Assembly (NCBI GenBank): GCA_002310055.1
Contig: DBXS01000020.1
Coordinates: forward strand, 69,450 to 133,449
DNA from: Clostridiales bacterium UBA1206
GTDB taxonomy: Bacteria; Bacillota; Clostridia; Oscillospirales; CAG-382
Length of the DNA stretch: 64,000 bases
Direction: 5' to 3'
Positions 50,700 through 59,560 of this stretch are shown here, piece by piece (positions within the stretch are counted from its first letter, which is position 1; every line of letters begins with the position of its first letter). A program made the translations under genes and the position numbers. Below the pieces are notes generated by a model. The model was given only the letters and a program-made list of their open reading frames with translations, made no database searches and was not told the origin of the DNA.

Positions 50700-53175
50700 C
50701 CTTTTTTGCGCGCTTTTGCGCCGCGTAAGATATGAGCTTGGCGAATTCCCCCGCGACGAGCACGCACGCCGAAAGCGCCGCCGTGCACACCCATTGGAAC
50801 GGCGTGAGCGCGACCGTGGAAAACACGCGCATAAGCGGCGGAAAGATCATAGCCGCAAGCTGCATCGCACCGGAAAGAGCGAACGCCAGCGCCAGCGGCA
50901 GGTTCACGCCCGAACACAAAAGCGGCCTGTCGCTCCGGACGTTGAACGAATGGAACAGCTGCGAAAACGAAAGCACGCCGAACGCCATCGTGCTCCCCGC
51001 GCCGCTCCCGCCCGCGGCGTACGCGAGCAGGGTCAGCGCGCCCACCGCCGCGCCTTCAAGGGCTATGAGCAGCTTTTCCGCCCTGCCGAAGAGCGGCAGA
51101 TCCGGTTTCACGGGCGGGCGTTCCATAAGATAAGCGCGCGGCTTTTCCAGCCCCAGCGCTATGGCGGGGAGGGAATCGGTCACCAGGTTCACCCACAAAA
51201 GCTGGACCGCCGTCACCGGCGCAGGCAGCGAAAGCATCAGCGCCGCGAAGACCGAGAGTATTTCGCCTATGTTGCACGAAATCAGAAAATGCACCGCGTG
51301 TCTTACGTTTTCGTAGATGTTTCTGCCTATGAGCACGGCTTGCTCTATAGTCGAAAAATTGTCGTCCGTAAGTATCATGTCGCACGCCTCGCGCGCGACG
51401 TCGGTGCCGTTTTTGCCCATCGCGCAGCCGATATGCGCGCTCTTCAGCGCGGGCGCGTCGTTCACGCCGTCGCCGGTCATGGCGCATATTTCGCCGGCGT
51501 TTTTGTATGCGCGTATTATCTTCACCTTGAATTCGGGCGCCGAGCGCGCGAATACCCGCGCGCCGAGTATCGCATTTTCCTGTTCGCTTTCGGGCAGCGA
51601 TTCTATCTGCGCCTGAGTCGCGACTTCGCCGGGGGTTGACGCGATCCCGAGCTTTTGCGCGACGGCGAACGCCGTGTCGGGGTGGTCGCCGGTGATCATC
51701 ACAGTTTTTATCCCCGCCGAACGGCATACCCGCCCGGCTTCGAACGCCTCCGGGCGCGGCGGATCGGTCATACCGGCGCAGCCGGCGTAGGTGTACCGTA
51801 TCTTCAAAAGGTCTTCCGGCGGCGTTTGCAGTTTCGCGCAGCCGCAGGCGACGACGCGCAAGCCTTTGGCGGCAAAACGTTCGTCCGCGCGCGCGGATAC
51901 GCCGCACAGCCGGAACACTTCCTCGGGCGCGCCTTTTACCACGGCCGTATATCCGCCGCTTTTTTCGCGGTGGAGCGTCGCCATCACGCGCGTTTCGTGC
52001 TCGAACGGCACTTCGCGCACAATCGGCGGAAGCGAGCGGACCGCGTGCTCGCCCAGCGTTTTTACGGCAAATTCAAAAAGAGCGTTTTCGGTGGGCGAGG
52101 AATTGCGGTTGCACAGCGCGAAAAGCCGCGCCAAAAGCCGTTTTTCGCCCTTGGTCGAAGTTACCTCGAGCCTGTTTTGCGTAAGCGTTCCGGTCTTGTC
52201 GGAACATATCACGGTGGCGCAGCCCAGCGCTTCCACGGCGGTCAGCTTTTTCACCACCGCGCGCCGCTTCGCCATTTCGGTCACGCCGACCGAAAGCATT
52301 ACCGTCACCACGGCGGGCAGACCTTCGGGTATCGCCGCCACCGCCAGGCTAACCGAATTCAAAAACGCCCGCTCGGGCGGAACGCCTTTGTAAAGTGAAA
52401 GCAAAAATATCACAAAGCATATGCCCAGCGCCGCGTTGCCCAGCTTTGCCGATATCTTCGCAAGCCGCACCTGCATCGGCGTGCGCGGCACGGGTTCGGA
52501 TATCAGCATTTCGGCGATCTTTCCCATCCGCGTGCGCATACCGGTCCCGGTCACGCGCGCCGAGGCGGAGCCGGATGTTATCACCGTGCCGGCGAAAATC
52601 ATATCCGGCGGAGTGGCGTGCGCTTTCGCGTCGGGTAATGCGTGCGCCGATTTTTCCACGCCGCCCGATTCGCCCGTCAGCGCCGATTCGTCCGCGCGCA
52701 GCGAAACGCTTTGCAGTATCACCGCGTCCGCGGGGACGGAATCGCCCTTTTTTACGAGTATCACGTCGCCGGGGACGAGAAATTTCGCCGGTATGCGCTT
52801 TTCTTTGCCCTCGCGCACCGCCGTGCATTCGGGTGAGGTGAGCGTTTTGAGCGCCTCCAGCGCTTTTTCGGCGCGCGTTTCCTGGAACGCGGTCACGATC
52901 CCGTTGAGGAACACTATCGCGAGTATCATATACGAATCGGCCGCACTTTCGCCTTTGAGTTTCGCCACCGCGAACGACACCGCCGCAGCGGCGAAAAGCA
53001 CCAGAGTCATCACGTCGGCAAACGAAAGCAGCACCTTTTTCAGGAACGCGCACCGTTTTTTCTTTTCCAAAAGCGCGTTTTCACCATATCTTTCAAGCCT
53101 TTCAAACGCCTCTTTTTCGCTTATCCCGGGCGGAAAAGTCACGCTTTCCGGCATCGCGCGGTTTTCGCAAAGCAT
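50677..53175 (-). CDS. Cation-transporting P-type ATPase (Ca2+ type)
   Basis: An 832-residue membrane pump. N-terminal cation-ATPase domain, actuator motif TGES, phosphorylation motif CSDKTGTLTQN, hinge MTGDGVNDAPALKSAHIGCA, and about ten membrane segments. The ion-site helix reads AAIPEGLPAVVT, and NLVTDSLPAIALGLE in the later helix, as in P2A Ca2+ pumps (PMR1/YloB type). ATG 53175 is 8 bases after AGGAG; ATG 53181 is too close. Its start overlaps the end of the symporter gene by 37 bases, so the two are coupled. Confidence 0.93.
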   Translation of the reverse strand: MLCENRAMPESVTFPPGISEKEAFERLERYGENALLEKKKRCAFLKKVLLSFADVMTLVLFAAAAVSFAVAKLKGESAADSYMILAIVFLNGIVTAFQETRAEKALEALKTLTSPECTAVREGKEKRIPAKFLVPGDVILVKKGDSVPADAVILQSVSLRADESALTGESGGVEKSAHALPDAKAHATPPDMIFAGTVITSGSASARVTGTGMRTRMGKIAEMLISEPVPRTPMQVRLAKISAKLGNAALGICFVIFLLSLYKGVPPERAFLNSVSLAVAAIPEGLPAVVTVMLSVGVTEMAKRRAVVKKLTAVEALGCATVICSDKTGTLTQNRLEVTSTKGEKRLLARLFALCNRNSSPTENALFEFAVKTLGEHAVRSLPPIVREVPFEHETRVMATLHREKSGGYTAVVKGAPEEVFRLCGVSARADERFAAKGLRVVACGCAKLQTPPEDLLKIRYTYAGCAGMTDPPRPEAFEAGRVCRSAGIKTVMITGDHPDTAFAVAQKLGIASTPGEVATQAQIESLPESEQENAILGARVFARSAPEFKVKIIRAYKNAGEICAMTGDGVNDAPALKSAHIGCAMGKNGTDVAREACDMILTDDNFSTIEQAVLIGRNIYENVRHAVHFLISCNIGEILSVFAALMLSLPAPVTAVQLLWVNLVTDSLPAIALGLEKPRAYLMERPPVKPDLPLFGRAEKLLIALEGAAVGALTLLAYAAGGSGAGSTMAFGVLSFSQLFHSFNVRSDRPLLCSGVNLPLALAFALSGAMQLAAMIFPPLMRVFSTVALTPFQWVCTAALSACVLVAGEFAKLISYAAQKRAKKVANADDI

Positions 53176-54425
53176 TGGCATATCTCCTTTCGCTTTATAA
53201 ACAGCAAATACAAATTAGGCGCCGCCATAAAAAGATTCATAATATCGGCGGCGTACCACACTCCGTCGCCGTTCGATACCGCGCCCAGATACGCGGAGAC
53301 CGCGACCGCCGCGCGCAGCGCCGTCTTTGCTCCGCTTTTGCCGGGGGCGAGATACCCGACGGCGCTTTCGGCGTAAAAGCACCAGCTCACGGCGGCGGCG
53401 AACCCGAACAGCGCGATAAGCGGCGTGTAGATAAGTTCGCCTGTCTTTCCGAACGACGACGAGAACATCACGGACGCGGAATGCGTTCCGCAGACGAGCA
53501 TCGCGAGTGCGGTCAGCGTGGAAAAAACGAAAATGTCGGCAAAAACTTCCAGTATCCCCCAGTCGCCCTGGGTGTGCGGCAGCGCGGTCTGATTAGAAGC
53601 GTGCACTATGGGCGAAGAGCCCATCCCGCATTCGGTGGAATACACGCCGCGCACCACGCCGGTGCGCACCGCCGCCGCGAACGCCGCGCCGCTTATCCCG
53701 CAGGAAACCTGTTTAAGTCCGAACGCGCCCTCGAATATCTGCGCGAACGCCTGCGGCAGAGCGTACGCGCGCATACAGATCGCGCATAACGCCGCCGCTA
53801 TGTAAACCGCGCTCGCCGCCGGCACCGCAAACGAGCAGAAACGCGCTATCGTCCTGCGCCCTCCGCGCGCCGCCGCGAGCACGCACAGCGCAAAAACGGC
53901 GCCCGTTATCCCGGGCGGTATACCGCACGACTCTGCGGCGCGCGCCACGGCGTTAGTCTGCGTCAGCGCACCGGTCCCCATACAGCAAAGCACGCAGAAC
54001 ACCGCAAACGCCGTCGCGAGCCGCTTCTTTCCCGCTTTATACAGCGCGTACATCGCGCCGCCGCAGATCATATCGCCGTCGGACGCGCGGTATTTCACCG
54101 CCGCGGCGGTCTCGGCGTATTTGAGCATACAGCCAAAGAATCCGGTCACCCACATCCAGAACACGCTCCCCGCGCCGCCCGCGGAAAGCGCCAGCCCCAC
54201 GCCGGCGATACTGCCTATCCCCACCGTGCCGCCCAGCGCGGTCGCCATGCTCGCCCCGGCGGGGATACCGCCTTCGCGGACGCCGAGTTCGCGCGCGCGT
54301 TCGCGTATGATGCTTATCAGCCGCAGCTGCCTGAACCGGCTTTTGAACGTAAAATACGCGCCGAAAGCGCAAAGCAGCGCCGCCGTCGGCACGCTCCAGA
54401 TGAACGCGTGTATTTTTTCAAGCAT
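53139..54425 (-). CDS. AGCS-family sodium:amino-acid symporter-like protein
   Basis: A 428-residue membrane protein with about ten segments. ALGGTVGIGSIAGVGLAL is the AGCS family block (usually GTVGTGNIAGVA), and VRGVYSTECGMGSSPIVHA is the second (GxxSNEAGxGSAP). Family members import alanine or glycine with sodium. Several family positions differ (GTVGIGSI, STECGMGS), so the substrate may differ. ATG 54425 has only a weak GGGTG; TTG 54458 and GTG 54437 are alternatives. It is divergent from the DivIVA-like gene. Confidence 0.85.
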   Translation of the reverse strand: MLEKIHAFIWSVPTAALLCAFGAYFTFKSRFRQLRLISIIRERARELGVREGGIPAGASMATALGGTVGIGSIAGVGLALSAGGAGSVFWMWVTGFFGCMLKYAETAAAVKYRASDGDMICGGAMYALYKAGKKRLATAFAVFCVLCCMGTGALTQTNAVARAAESCGIPPGITGAVFALCVLAAARGGRRTIARFCSFAVPAASAVYIAAALCAICMRAYALPQAFAQIFEGAFGLKQVSCGISGAAFAAAVRTGVVRGVYSTECGMGSSPIVHASNQTALPHTQGDWGILEVFADIFVFSTLTALAMLVCGTHSASVMFSSSFGKTGELIYTPLIALFGFAAAVSWCFYAESAVGYLAPGKSGAKTALRAAVAVSAYLGAVSNGDGVWYAADIMNLFMAAPNLYLLFIKRKEICQCFAKTARCRKA

Positions 54426-54473
54426 TTTCCATTGCACCCGTATATGTATATGCGCCAAAAACGGAATAAATCA

Positions 54474-54502
54474 TTGACAAAGCCGATAAAATGATATAAA
54501 AT
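54474..54502 (+). promoter_or_regulatory. Promoter of the DivIVA-like gene
   Basis: TTGACA (54474-54479), 17 bases, TAAAAT (54497-54502); leader about 33 bases to ATG 54542. Confidence 0.78.
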
Positions 54503-54541
54503 AGTATAAAATAAAACATAATCCGAACGGCGGTGCTGAAT

Positions 54542-55054
54542 ATGGGCGACCTGGTATTGAAGAGTTATAAAAAGAAAGACGTCGACGCGTTCCTGATCGA
54601 GCTGAACGCCGGGCATCTGCGCGCGCTCACGCAAAAGGAAGACGAGATCAAGCGGCTCTTTTCGGAATGCGAGCATTACCGCGAAGAATGCGAAGCGCTG
54701 GGCGAGCGCATAGCCGCAGCCGAAGAATCGCATAAGGCGGAGCTCGATTCCAAACAGCGCGAGCTCGATTCCATCAACGCCCGTCTGGGCGAAAAGATCT
54801 CCGCCGCCGAAAAAGCGGCGAGCGCCATAACGGAAGAAGCGCAAAAAGAAAAAGACGCCGTGCGCGAAAACGCGCGCCGCGAGGCGGAATCGTACGTCGC
54901 CGATATAAAGCGCCGCGCCGACGAACTGCTCGAAAAAGTCCGCGTCCAGAGCGCCGCGTGCGCCGAGGGTCAGCGCCGCGCCGAACTTTCCATAGCTATG
55001 CTCAACAAGCAGCTGGACGACACGGCGGCGCTCCTGAACGATCTTGTAAAATAA
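54542..55054 (+). CDS. DivIVA-like coiled-coil protein
   Basis: A 170-residue cytoplasmic protein. Residues 1-40 (LKSYKKKDVDAFLIEL...LTQKEDEIKRLF) follow the DivIVA start (F..GYdxxxVDxFL), which senses curved membrane; the rest is a continuous coiled coil rich in Glu, Ala, Arg and Lys (about 25-165). Such proteins recruit partners to poles or septa. The expected Phe/Arg loop of B. subtilis DivIVA is not clear, so binding to membrane is uncertain. ATG 54542 follows GGCGGTG. Confidence 0.72.
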   Translation: MGDLVLKSYKKKDVDAFLIELNAGHLRALTQKEDEIKRLFSECEHYREECEALGERIAAAEESHKAELDSKQRELDSINARLGEKISAAEKAASAITEEAQKEKDAVRENARREAESYVADIKRRADELLEKVRVQSAACAEGQRRAELSIAMLNKQLDDTAALLNDLVK

Positions 55055-55118
55055 CAAACGCCGGAAATGCCGGTAAAATGGCGTTTTCGGCTTATGCTCT
55101 TTTTTGGGAGGTAAAATT

Positions 55119-56561
55119 ATGAAAAAACTGTTGGCGGCCCTTCTCGCGCTTGCGATCGCGCTCTCGCTCTGCGCCTGCGGCGGGAACGGGACCGAGACCG
55201 AAAGCGTACCCGACACTTCCGCCGGCGAAAGTTCCGTACCCGGACCCGCCTCGGAACCCGATGTGTCGATCACAGAAGAAAGCTCGGAGGAGGAAAGTAT
55301 GGAAGAAAGCAGCGAAGTCATAGAACGCACCTGGCCGTGCGTGCGGGGCACATTCGTTCAGCCGGGCGCCTTTACCGACTATACGGTGGAAAAATGGCAG
55401 CACCATTTTGAATATCTCAAAGAAGTGGGCATAGATATCTTCATCATCCAGTGGACCGCCGAGACTCCCTACGGCAAGTTCGAAGACGTGTTCTATCCTT
55501 CCGAATACGCCGCCGCCAACAAGGCTTCCGGCTACCGCGAATACGCCGATTTCCTGCCGCGCGTACTCGAAGCCGCGCAGAACACGGGCATAAAAGTGTT
55601 CGTGGGGCTCAACCTTTCGGACGAGTGGTGGTCGTTCGCCTGCACTAAAGTCGATTGGAACAAAAGCGTTTCGACCTGCGGCGTCGAAATGGCGAAGGAG
55701 ATATATTCGCTGTATAAGGAGCAATATCCCGACGCGCTCTACGGCTGGTATTTCGCGTACGAGATGTTCAACGGTATGCACGGTTACGAAAGACTCGCCG
55801 GCGAATTCCTGAATATGTATCTCGAACCGCTCACCGAACTCGATCCGTCGATGCCGCTTTTGCTTTCGCCGTTCGTGCAGAAAGCCGGCGGCAGCGCCGA
55901 AAAAGCCGAGCAGGAATGGAAAAAGGTGTTCGAATACGCCAACTTCCGCGAAGGCGACATCTTCTGCTGCCAGGACGCCGTGGGCGCCGGTCACATAGAC
56001 ATTTCGCAGCTCGACAGTTACTTTGCGGCGCTCAAGCGCGCGGTCGATACCGAGCCGGGTCTGCATTTCTGGGCGAACAGCGAAGACTTTACCAAGAATT
56101 ACGATTCGGCTTACGTTTCGCGCTTCATTCAGCAGATGGAGATCGCCCGCCCGTACGTGGAAGACTACGTCACGTTCGCGTACAGCCATTACTACGCCAA
56201 AGACTACAACGGCAAGGGCGGATTCCACCGCGCGTACAAGTATTATTACGAGACCGGCGACAAATCGCCTGAGCTTTCCGCCCCCGTGCTGACCTATGAA
56301 TTCAACTCGTCGGGCAAGCCTTCGGTATCGGCGGAAATCATAAACAACGCCGCCGGCATAAGGTATATCGTTTTCAGCGCCGAAGGGTACGAAGACTACC
56401 GCGTGGATTACCCCGTGGCGCGGCTCAATAAAGAAACGTTCACAAGCAAGCACACGTTCACGCCCGCAAGCGGCGCAAAAACGCTTAAAGTCACCGTCAC
56501 CGTAACCGATTATTACGGCAATACCGCAAGCGCAAAGATCGAAATAGATCTCGGCGCCTGA
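55119..56561 (+). CDS. DUF4434 glycoside-hydrolase-like lipoprotein
   Basis: A 480-residue lipoprotein: lipobox LCAC with Cys20, Glu/Ser linker (about 25-70), DUF4434 domain (about 75-390: RGTFVQPGAFTDYTVEKWQH, GIDIFIIQWTAET, YGWYFAYEMFNGMHGYERLA, LLLSPFVQKAGGSAEKAEQE, IFCCQDAVGAGHIDI, HFWANSEDF) and a C-terminal Ig-like domain (about 395-480). The barrel order and the acidic residues in FAYEMF and SEDF match the DUF4434 region of the 33242-35632 product, but discoidin domains are absent. ATG 55119 follows GGGAGGT. Next gene is 30 bases on. Confidence 0.85.
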   Translation: MKKLLAALLALAIALSLCACGGNGTETESVPDTSAGESSVPGPASEPDVSITEESSEEESMEESSEVIERTWPCVRGTFVQPGAFTDYTVEKWQHHFEYLKEVGIDIFIIQWTAETPYGKFEDVFYPSEYAAANKASGYREYADFLPRVLEAAQNTGIKVFVGLNLSDEWWSFACTKVDWNKSVSTCGVEMAKEIYSLYKEQYPDALYGWYFAYEMFNGMHGYERLAGEFLNMYLEPLTELDPSMPLLLSPFVQKAGGSAEKAEQEWKKVFEYANFREGDIFCCQDAVGAGHIDISQLDSYFAALKRAVDTEPGLHFWANSEDFTKNYDSAYVSRFIQQMEIARPYVEDYVTFAYSHYYAKDYNGKGGFHRAYKYYYETGDKSPELSAPVLTYEFNSSGKPSVSAEIINNAAGIRYIVFSAEGYEDYRVDYPVARLNKETFTSKHTFTPASGAKTLKVTVTVTDYYGNTASAKIEIDLGA

Positions 56562-56591
56562 AAAAGAACCCCAGAAAGGAGACTTTATTTT

Positions 56592-58454
56592 ATGAAAAGA
56601 TTCCTTAGTTTTCTGCTCTCGGTCGCGCTCACCGCGGCGTGCGTTCCGTTTTCGCTGCCCTCTGCGGCGGCTGAAAGCTGGGACGTCACGTTCACGGTAA
56701 ACGTAGCCGGATACGAGACGCAGCCGGGCAGCACCAAGGTCGTCGTGTTCACCAACGATTCGGATACCGAACGCGTCATCCGCACCAACGTGTATGATTT
56801 TTCGTGCCGCGTGTTCATCTTCAACGCGGAAGGCCGCCTTATAGAAGCGGGCGAAAACCTGCTTCCCGGCGAATATTCCTGCCAGAACGCGCTCGTCATA
56901 CCGGCGCACGGATTTATGGCGGCGTTCGGCACGCAGGCGTATACCACGCTCAACACCGCCTACACCACGGTGTTCGAAGGCGCCGTGCTGTATAATTCCA
57001 CTATGTCTATAATCTGCGAAGCGTACGGCGAGCTGGACAAGACCAACAACAAGCTCACTATCAGATACAACCGCCCCGCGCCCGAAAGCGAAAACGCCGT
57101 TTCGTTCCTGTTCGTGGGCAACTCGTCCACCTACTTCAACGGCACGCCCATCAAATTCAAAGCGGTCTGCGCCGCGGCGGGCATAGAAGTTTCGGTGACC
57201 TACTGCACGTTCGGCAGCGCATACCTAAGCGAATTCGCCGATGAGACTCACGAACGCGGCAAGGCGCTCCGCGCAAAGCTCAACGCCCGCAGCTACGATT
57301 ACGTGGTGCTGCAGGAAGCTTCGAGCGACAGCTATTCCGGAATGAAAGCCGCGCTCGACGTCATACTCCCGCTTGTCGAAGCCAACGGCGCCCAGCCGCT
57401 TCTGTACCTGCGGTATTCCGACACGACCGCGGGCTGCATAAGGCATTACCAGATCTACGACCGCATTTCCAAGCATTACGGCGGCATACCGTATTCGCCG
57501 GTCGCCGTGGCGTTTGAATACTGCCGCACCGACCATCCCGAAATAAACCTCTACGCTTCCGACGGCGGACATCATTCCAAAGCCGGCAGCCTTATAGCCG
57601 CATATACCTGGCTTTACACCTTCTTCGGCGTTTCGCCCGTGGGCAACGGATATCTCGCCGATATGCCCGCGGCCACCGCCCGCATACTCCAGGAATACGC
57701 CGCCAAGGCGGTGGAAGTCCCGTTCGAAGCGGGAGCGGTGCCCACAGACGAATTCGTCGTCGACGGCGTGGCGTATCGCAATATGGCGCTCGACCGCCCG
57801 TACGTCCCCACCGGCAGCGCTTACGACGGCAATTGGACCGACACCGGCGCCGACGGCAACCCCATAGGCAAGTTCACCGACGGCGACGTCACCACCGAGG
57901 GCGATTCCACCAACTGCGGCTGCTACAAAGGCAAGACCACTTACGTCACGATCGACTTGGGCAAGACGTGCTACCTCAAACGTCTGGATACCGACCTGTT
58001 CGGCGGAACGTGGGGCATCCCCGACCCGGACAAAGCCGAAGTGTGGTTCGAAATTTCGACCGACGGCGAGACCTTCGTCTCGGCAGGAGCGTCCAGCCGC
58101 ACCGCGGCCGACACGTCATATAAGAACTGGTCGCGCGTGGTGTTCTACAACGAACCCGAAACTCATCTGACCGCGCGCTACGTCCGCGTCAAATACGTGC
58201 TCGACCCCGAAGCGACCAACACCTTCTGCTGGATAAGCGAAATACGCGCCTTCGGCTGCGTGCGCGGCGATTTCACCGGCGACGAAAACGCCGACAGCAC
58301 AGACGCCATCTATCTGCTGCGGCACGTCCTGTTCGGCGACGATTATCCGCTGAACCAGTCGGGCGATTTCACCGGCGAAGGTGAATGCGGCAGCAACGAC
58401 GCCATCTATCTGCTGCGGCACGTCCTGTTCGGCGACGATTATCCGCTCAACTGA
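56592..58454 (+). CDS. Secreted SGNH-like protein with discoidin-like domain and dockerin tail
   Basis: A 620-residue exported protein: signal peptide (1-28), N-terminal beta region, SGNH/DUF4886-like domain (about 175-375: SFLFVGNSSTYFNG, GIEVSVTYCTFGSAYLSEF, EINLYASDGGHHSKAGSL), discoidin-like domain (about 410-555) and two dockerin-like repeats at the C-terminus (GDFTGDENADSTDAIYLLRH and GDFTGEGECGSNDAIYLLRH). It is a close relative of the 18226-20010 product, which lacks the dockerin part. The tail suggests docking to a surface scaffold. The second repeat has lost some calcium-loop residues (GEGECGS). ATG follows AAAGGAG. Confidence 0.85.
   Translation: MKRFLSFLLSVALTAACVPFSLPSAAAESWDVTFTVNVAGYETQPGSTKVVVFTNDSDTERVIRTNVYDFSCRVFIFNAEGRLIEAGENLLPGEYSCQNALVIPAHGFMAAFGTQAYTTLNTAYTTVFEGAVLYNSTMSIICEAYGELDKTNNKLTIRYNRPAPESENAVSFLFVGNSSTYFNGTPIKFKAVCAAAGIEVSVTYCTFGSAYLSEFADETHERGKALRAKLNARSYDYVVLQEASSDSYSGMKAALDVILPLVEANGAQPLLYLRYSDTTAGCIRHYQIYDRISKHYGGIPYSPVAVAFEYCRTDHPEINLYASDGGHHSKAGSLIAAYTWLYTFFGVSPVGNGYLADMPAATARILQEYAAKAVEVPFEAGAVPTDEFVVDGVAYRNMALDRPYVPTGSAYDGNWTDTGADGNPIGKFTDGDVTTEGDSTNCGCYKGKTTYVTIDLGKTCYLKRLDTDLFGGTWGIPDPDKAEVWFEISTDGETFVSAGASSRTAADTSYKNWSRVVFYNEPETHLTARYVRVKYVLDPEATNTFCWISEIRAFGCVRGDFTGDENADSTDAIYLLRHVLFGDDYPLNQSGDFTGEGECGSNDAIYLLRHVLFGDDYPLN
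58302..58447 (+). repeat. Direct repeat encoding the dockerin tail
   Basis: Positions 58302-58351 and 58398-58447 are identical over 50 bases; the repeat unit is 96 bases or 32 codons. The spacer between them differs, so the copied core is recent or kept by conversion. Confidence 0.9.
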
Positions 58455-58478
58455 AAATAAACGCATTCGAGGCAGAAT

Positions 58479-59495
58479 ATGAAATACGCAATTTACGGCG
58501 CCGGCTCGCTCGGCACGGTGATGGGCGCGTATCTCACCAAAAACGGCGTGGATATCGAGCTCGTCAACCATAACGCGCAGCATATCGACGCGCTGTGCAA
58601 AAACGGCGCGCACATAACTGGAACGGTCGATTTCACCGTCCCCGTAAAAGCCATCTTCCCGTACGAGATGCAGGGCCCCTACGACGTCATATTCCTTATG
58701 ACAAAACAGTTGGAAAACGCCAAGACCGTGCAGTTCCTCGCTCCGCTGCTTTCACCCGACGGAGTTATCGCAACGCTGCAGAACGGTATACCCGAACCGG
58801 GCATCGCCGAACTTATCGGCGCCGGCCGCACGGTGGGCGTGGTTGTCGAATGGGGCGCCGAGCTCACCGGGCCCGGAGTCGCAAAGCTCACGAGTTCGCC
58901 GGACGCGCTTTCGTTCCATATGGGCGGAATGGAGGGAGTCCCGGAAGAAAAGCTGGAACAGATCAAATCGCTGCTGGAGCATATGTGCCCGGTGCATACC
59001 GAGGAAAACCTCATAGGCGCGCGCTGGTCAAAACTGCTCATCAACGCCACTTTTTCGGGTATAGGCACGGTGCTGGGCGGCACGTTCGGCGACGTCAGCA
59101 ACGACAAACTGCCGTGCAGGCTCGCCGTAAGGTGCATGAAAGAATGTATCGATTCCGGCCGTGCTTCCGGAATCGTCTTCGCGCCCGTGCAGGGCAAGAA
59201 CATAACGCGGCTGTTCTATTATAAGCACGCGTTAAAGCGCCGTTTCGCCGAATTTCTGGTGCCGATAGCTATGAAAAAGCACGCGGATATAGTGCCTTCC
59301 ATGCTTCAGGATATCCGCCGCGGCAAGAAGTGCGAGATCGACGCCATCAACGGAGTGGTGTGCGAAACGGGCAAAAAGTTCGGCGTTCCCACTCCGGTCA
59401 ACGACCGTATACGCGACACGGTAAAGATGATAGAAGAAGGCCATCTCTCTCCCGCCGCCGAAAACATTGAATTCTTCAAGGACCTTATAAAGTAA
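58479..59495 (+). CDS. panE: Ketopantoate reductase family protein
   Basis: A 338-residue NADPH-dependent enzyme of the ApbA/PanE family that reduces 2-dehydropantoate in pantothenate synthesis or a related keto acid. The Rossmann loop is YGAGSLGTVMGAYL; VIFLMTKQLENA carries the catalytic-region Lys; TLQNGI and NLIGARWSKLLINATFSGIG follow, the second with the active-site Lys and Asn. Other pan genes are not in the window, and the family is broad, so the symbol is provisional. ATG follows GAGGCAG; it lies 24 bases after the dockerin gene. Confidence 0.85.
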   Translation: MKYAIYGAGSLGTVMGAYLTKNGVDIELVNHNAQHIDALCKNGAHITGTVDFTVPVKAIFPYEMQGPYDVIFLMTKQLENAKTVQFLAPLLSPDGVIATLQNGIPEPGIAELIGAGRTVGVVVEWGAELTGPGVAKLTSSPDALSFHMGGMEGVPEEKLEQIKSLLEHMCPVHTEENLIGARWSKLLINATFSGIGTVLGGTFGDVSNDKLPCRLAVRCMKECIDSGRASGIVFAPVQGKNITRLFYYKHALKRRFAEFLVPIAMKKHADIVPSMLQDIRRGKKCEIDAINGVVCETGKKFGVPTPVNDRIRDTVKMIEEGHLSPAAENIEFFKDLIK

Positions 59496-59510
59496 AAGTG
59501 ATGAAAAAGC

Positions 59511-59545
59511 AAGCGCTTCCGCCGTCGTAATGCGGAAGCGCTTTT
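59511..59545. terminator. Bidirectional terminator between converging genes
   Basis: Perfect 12-bp stem (59511-59522 with 59532-59543), 9-base loop, T-rich on both sides. Confidence 0.85.
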
Positions 59546-59560
59546 ATTATAATATGATAT

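Noticed and set aside
55092..56909. 605-residue open frame on the minus strand
   Set aside because: Antisense to the DUF4434 lipoprotein; low-complexity composition typical of a reverse-strand shadow.
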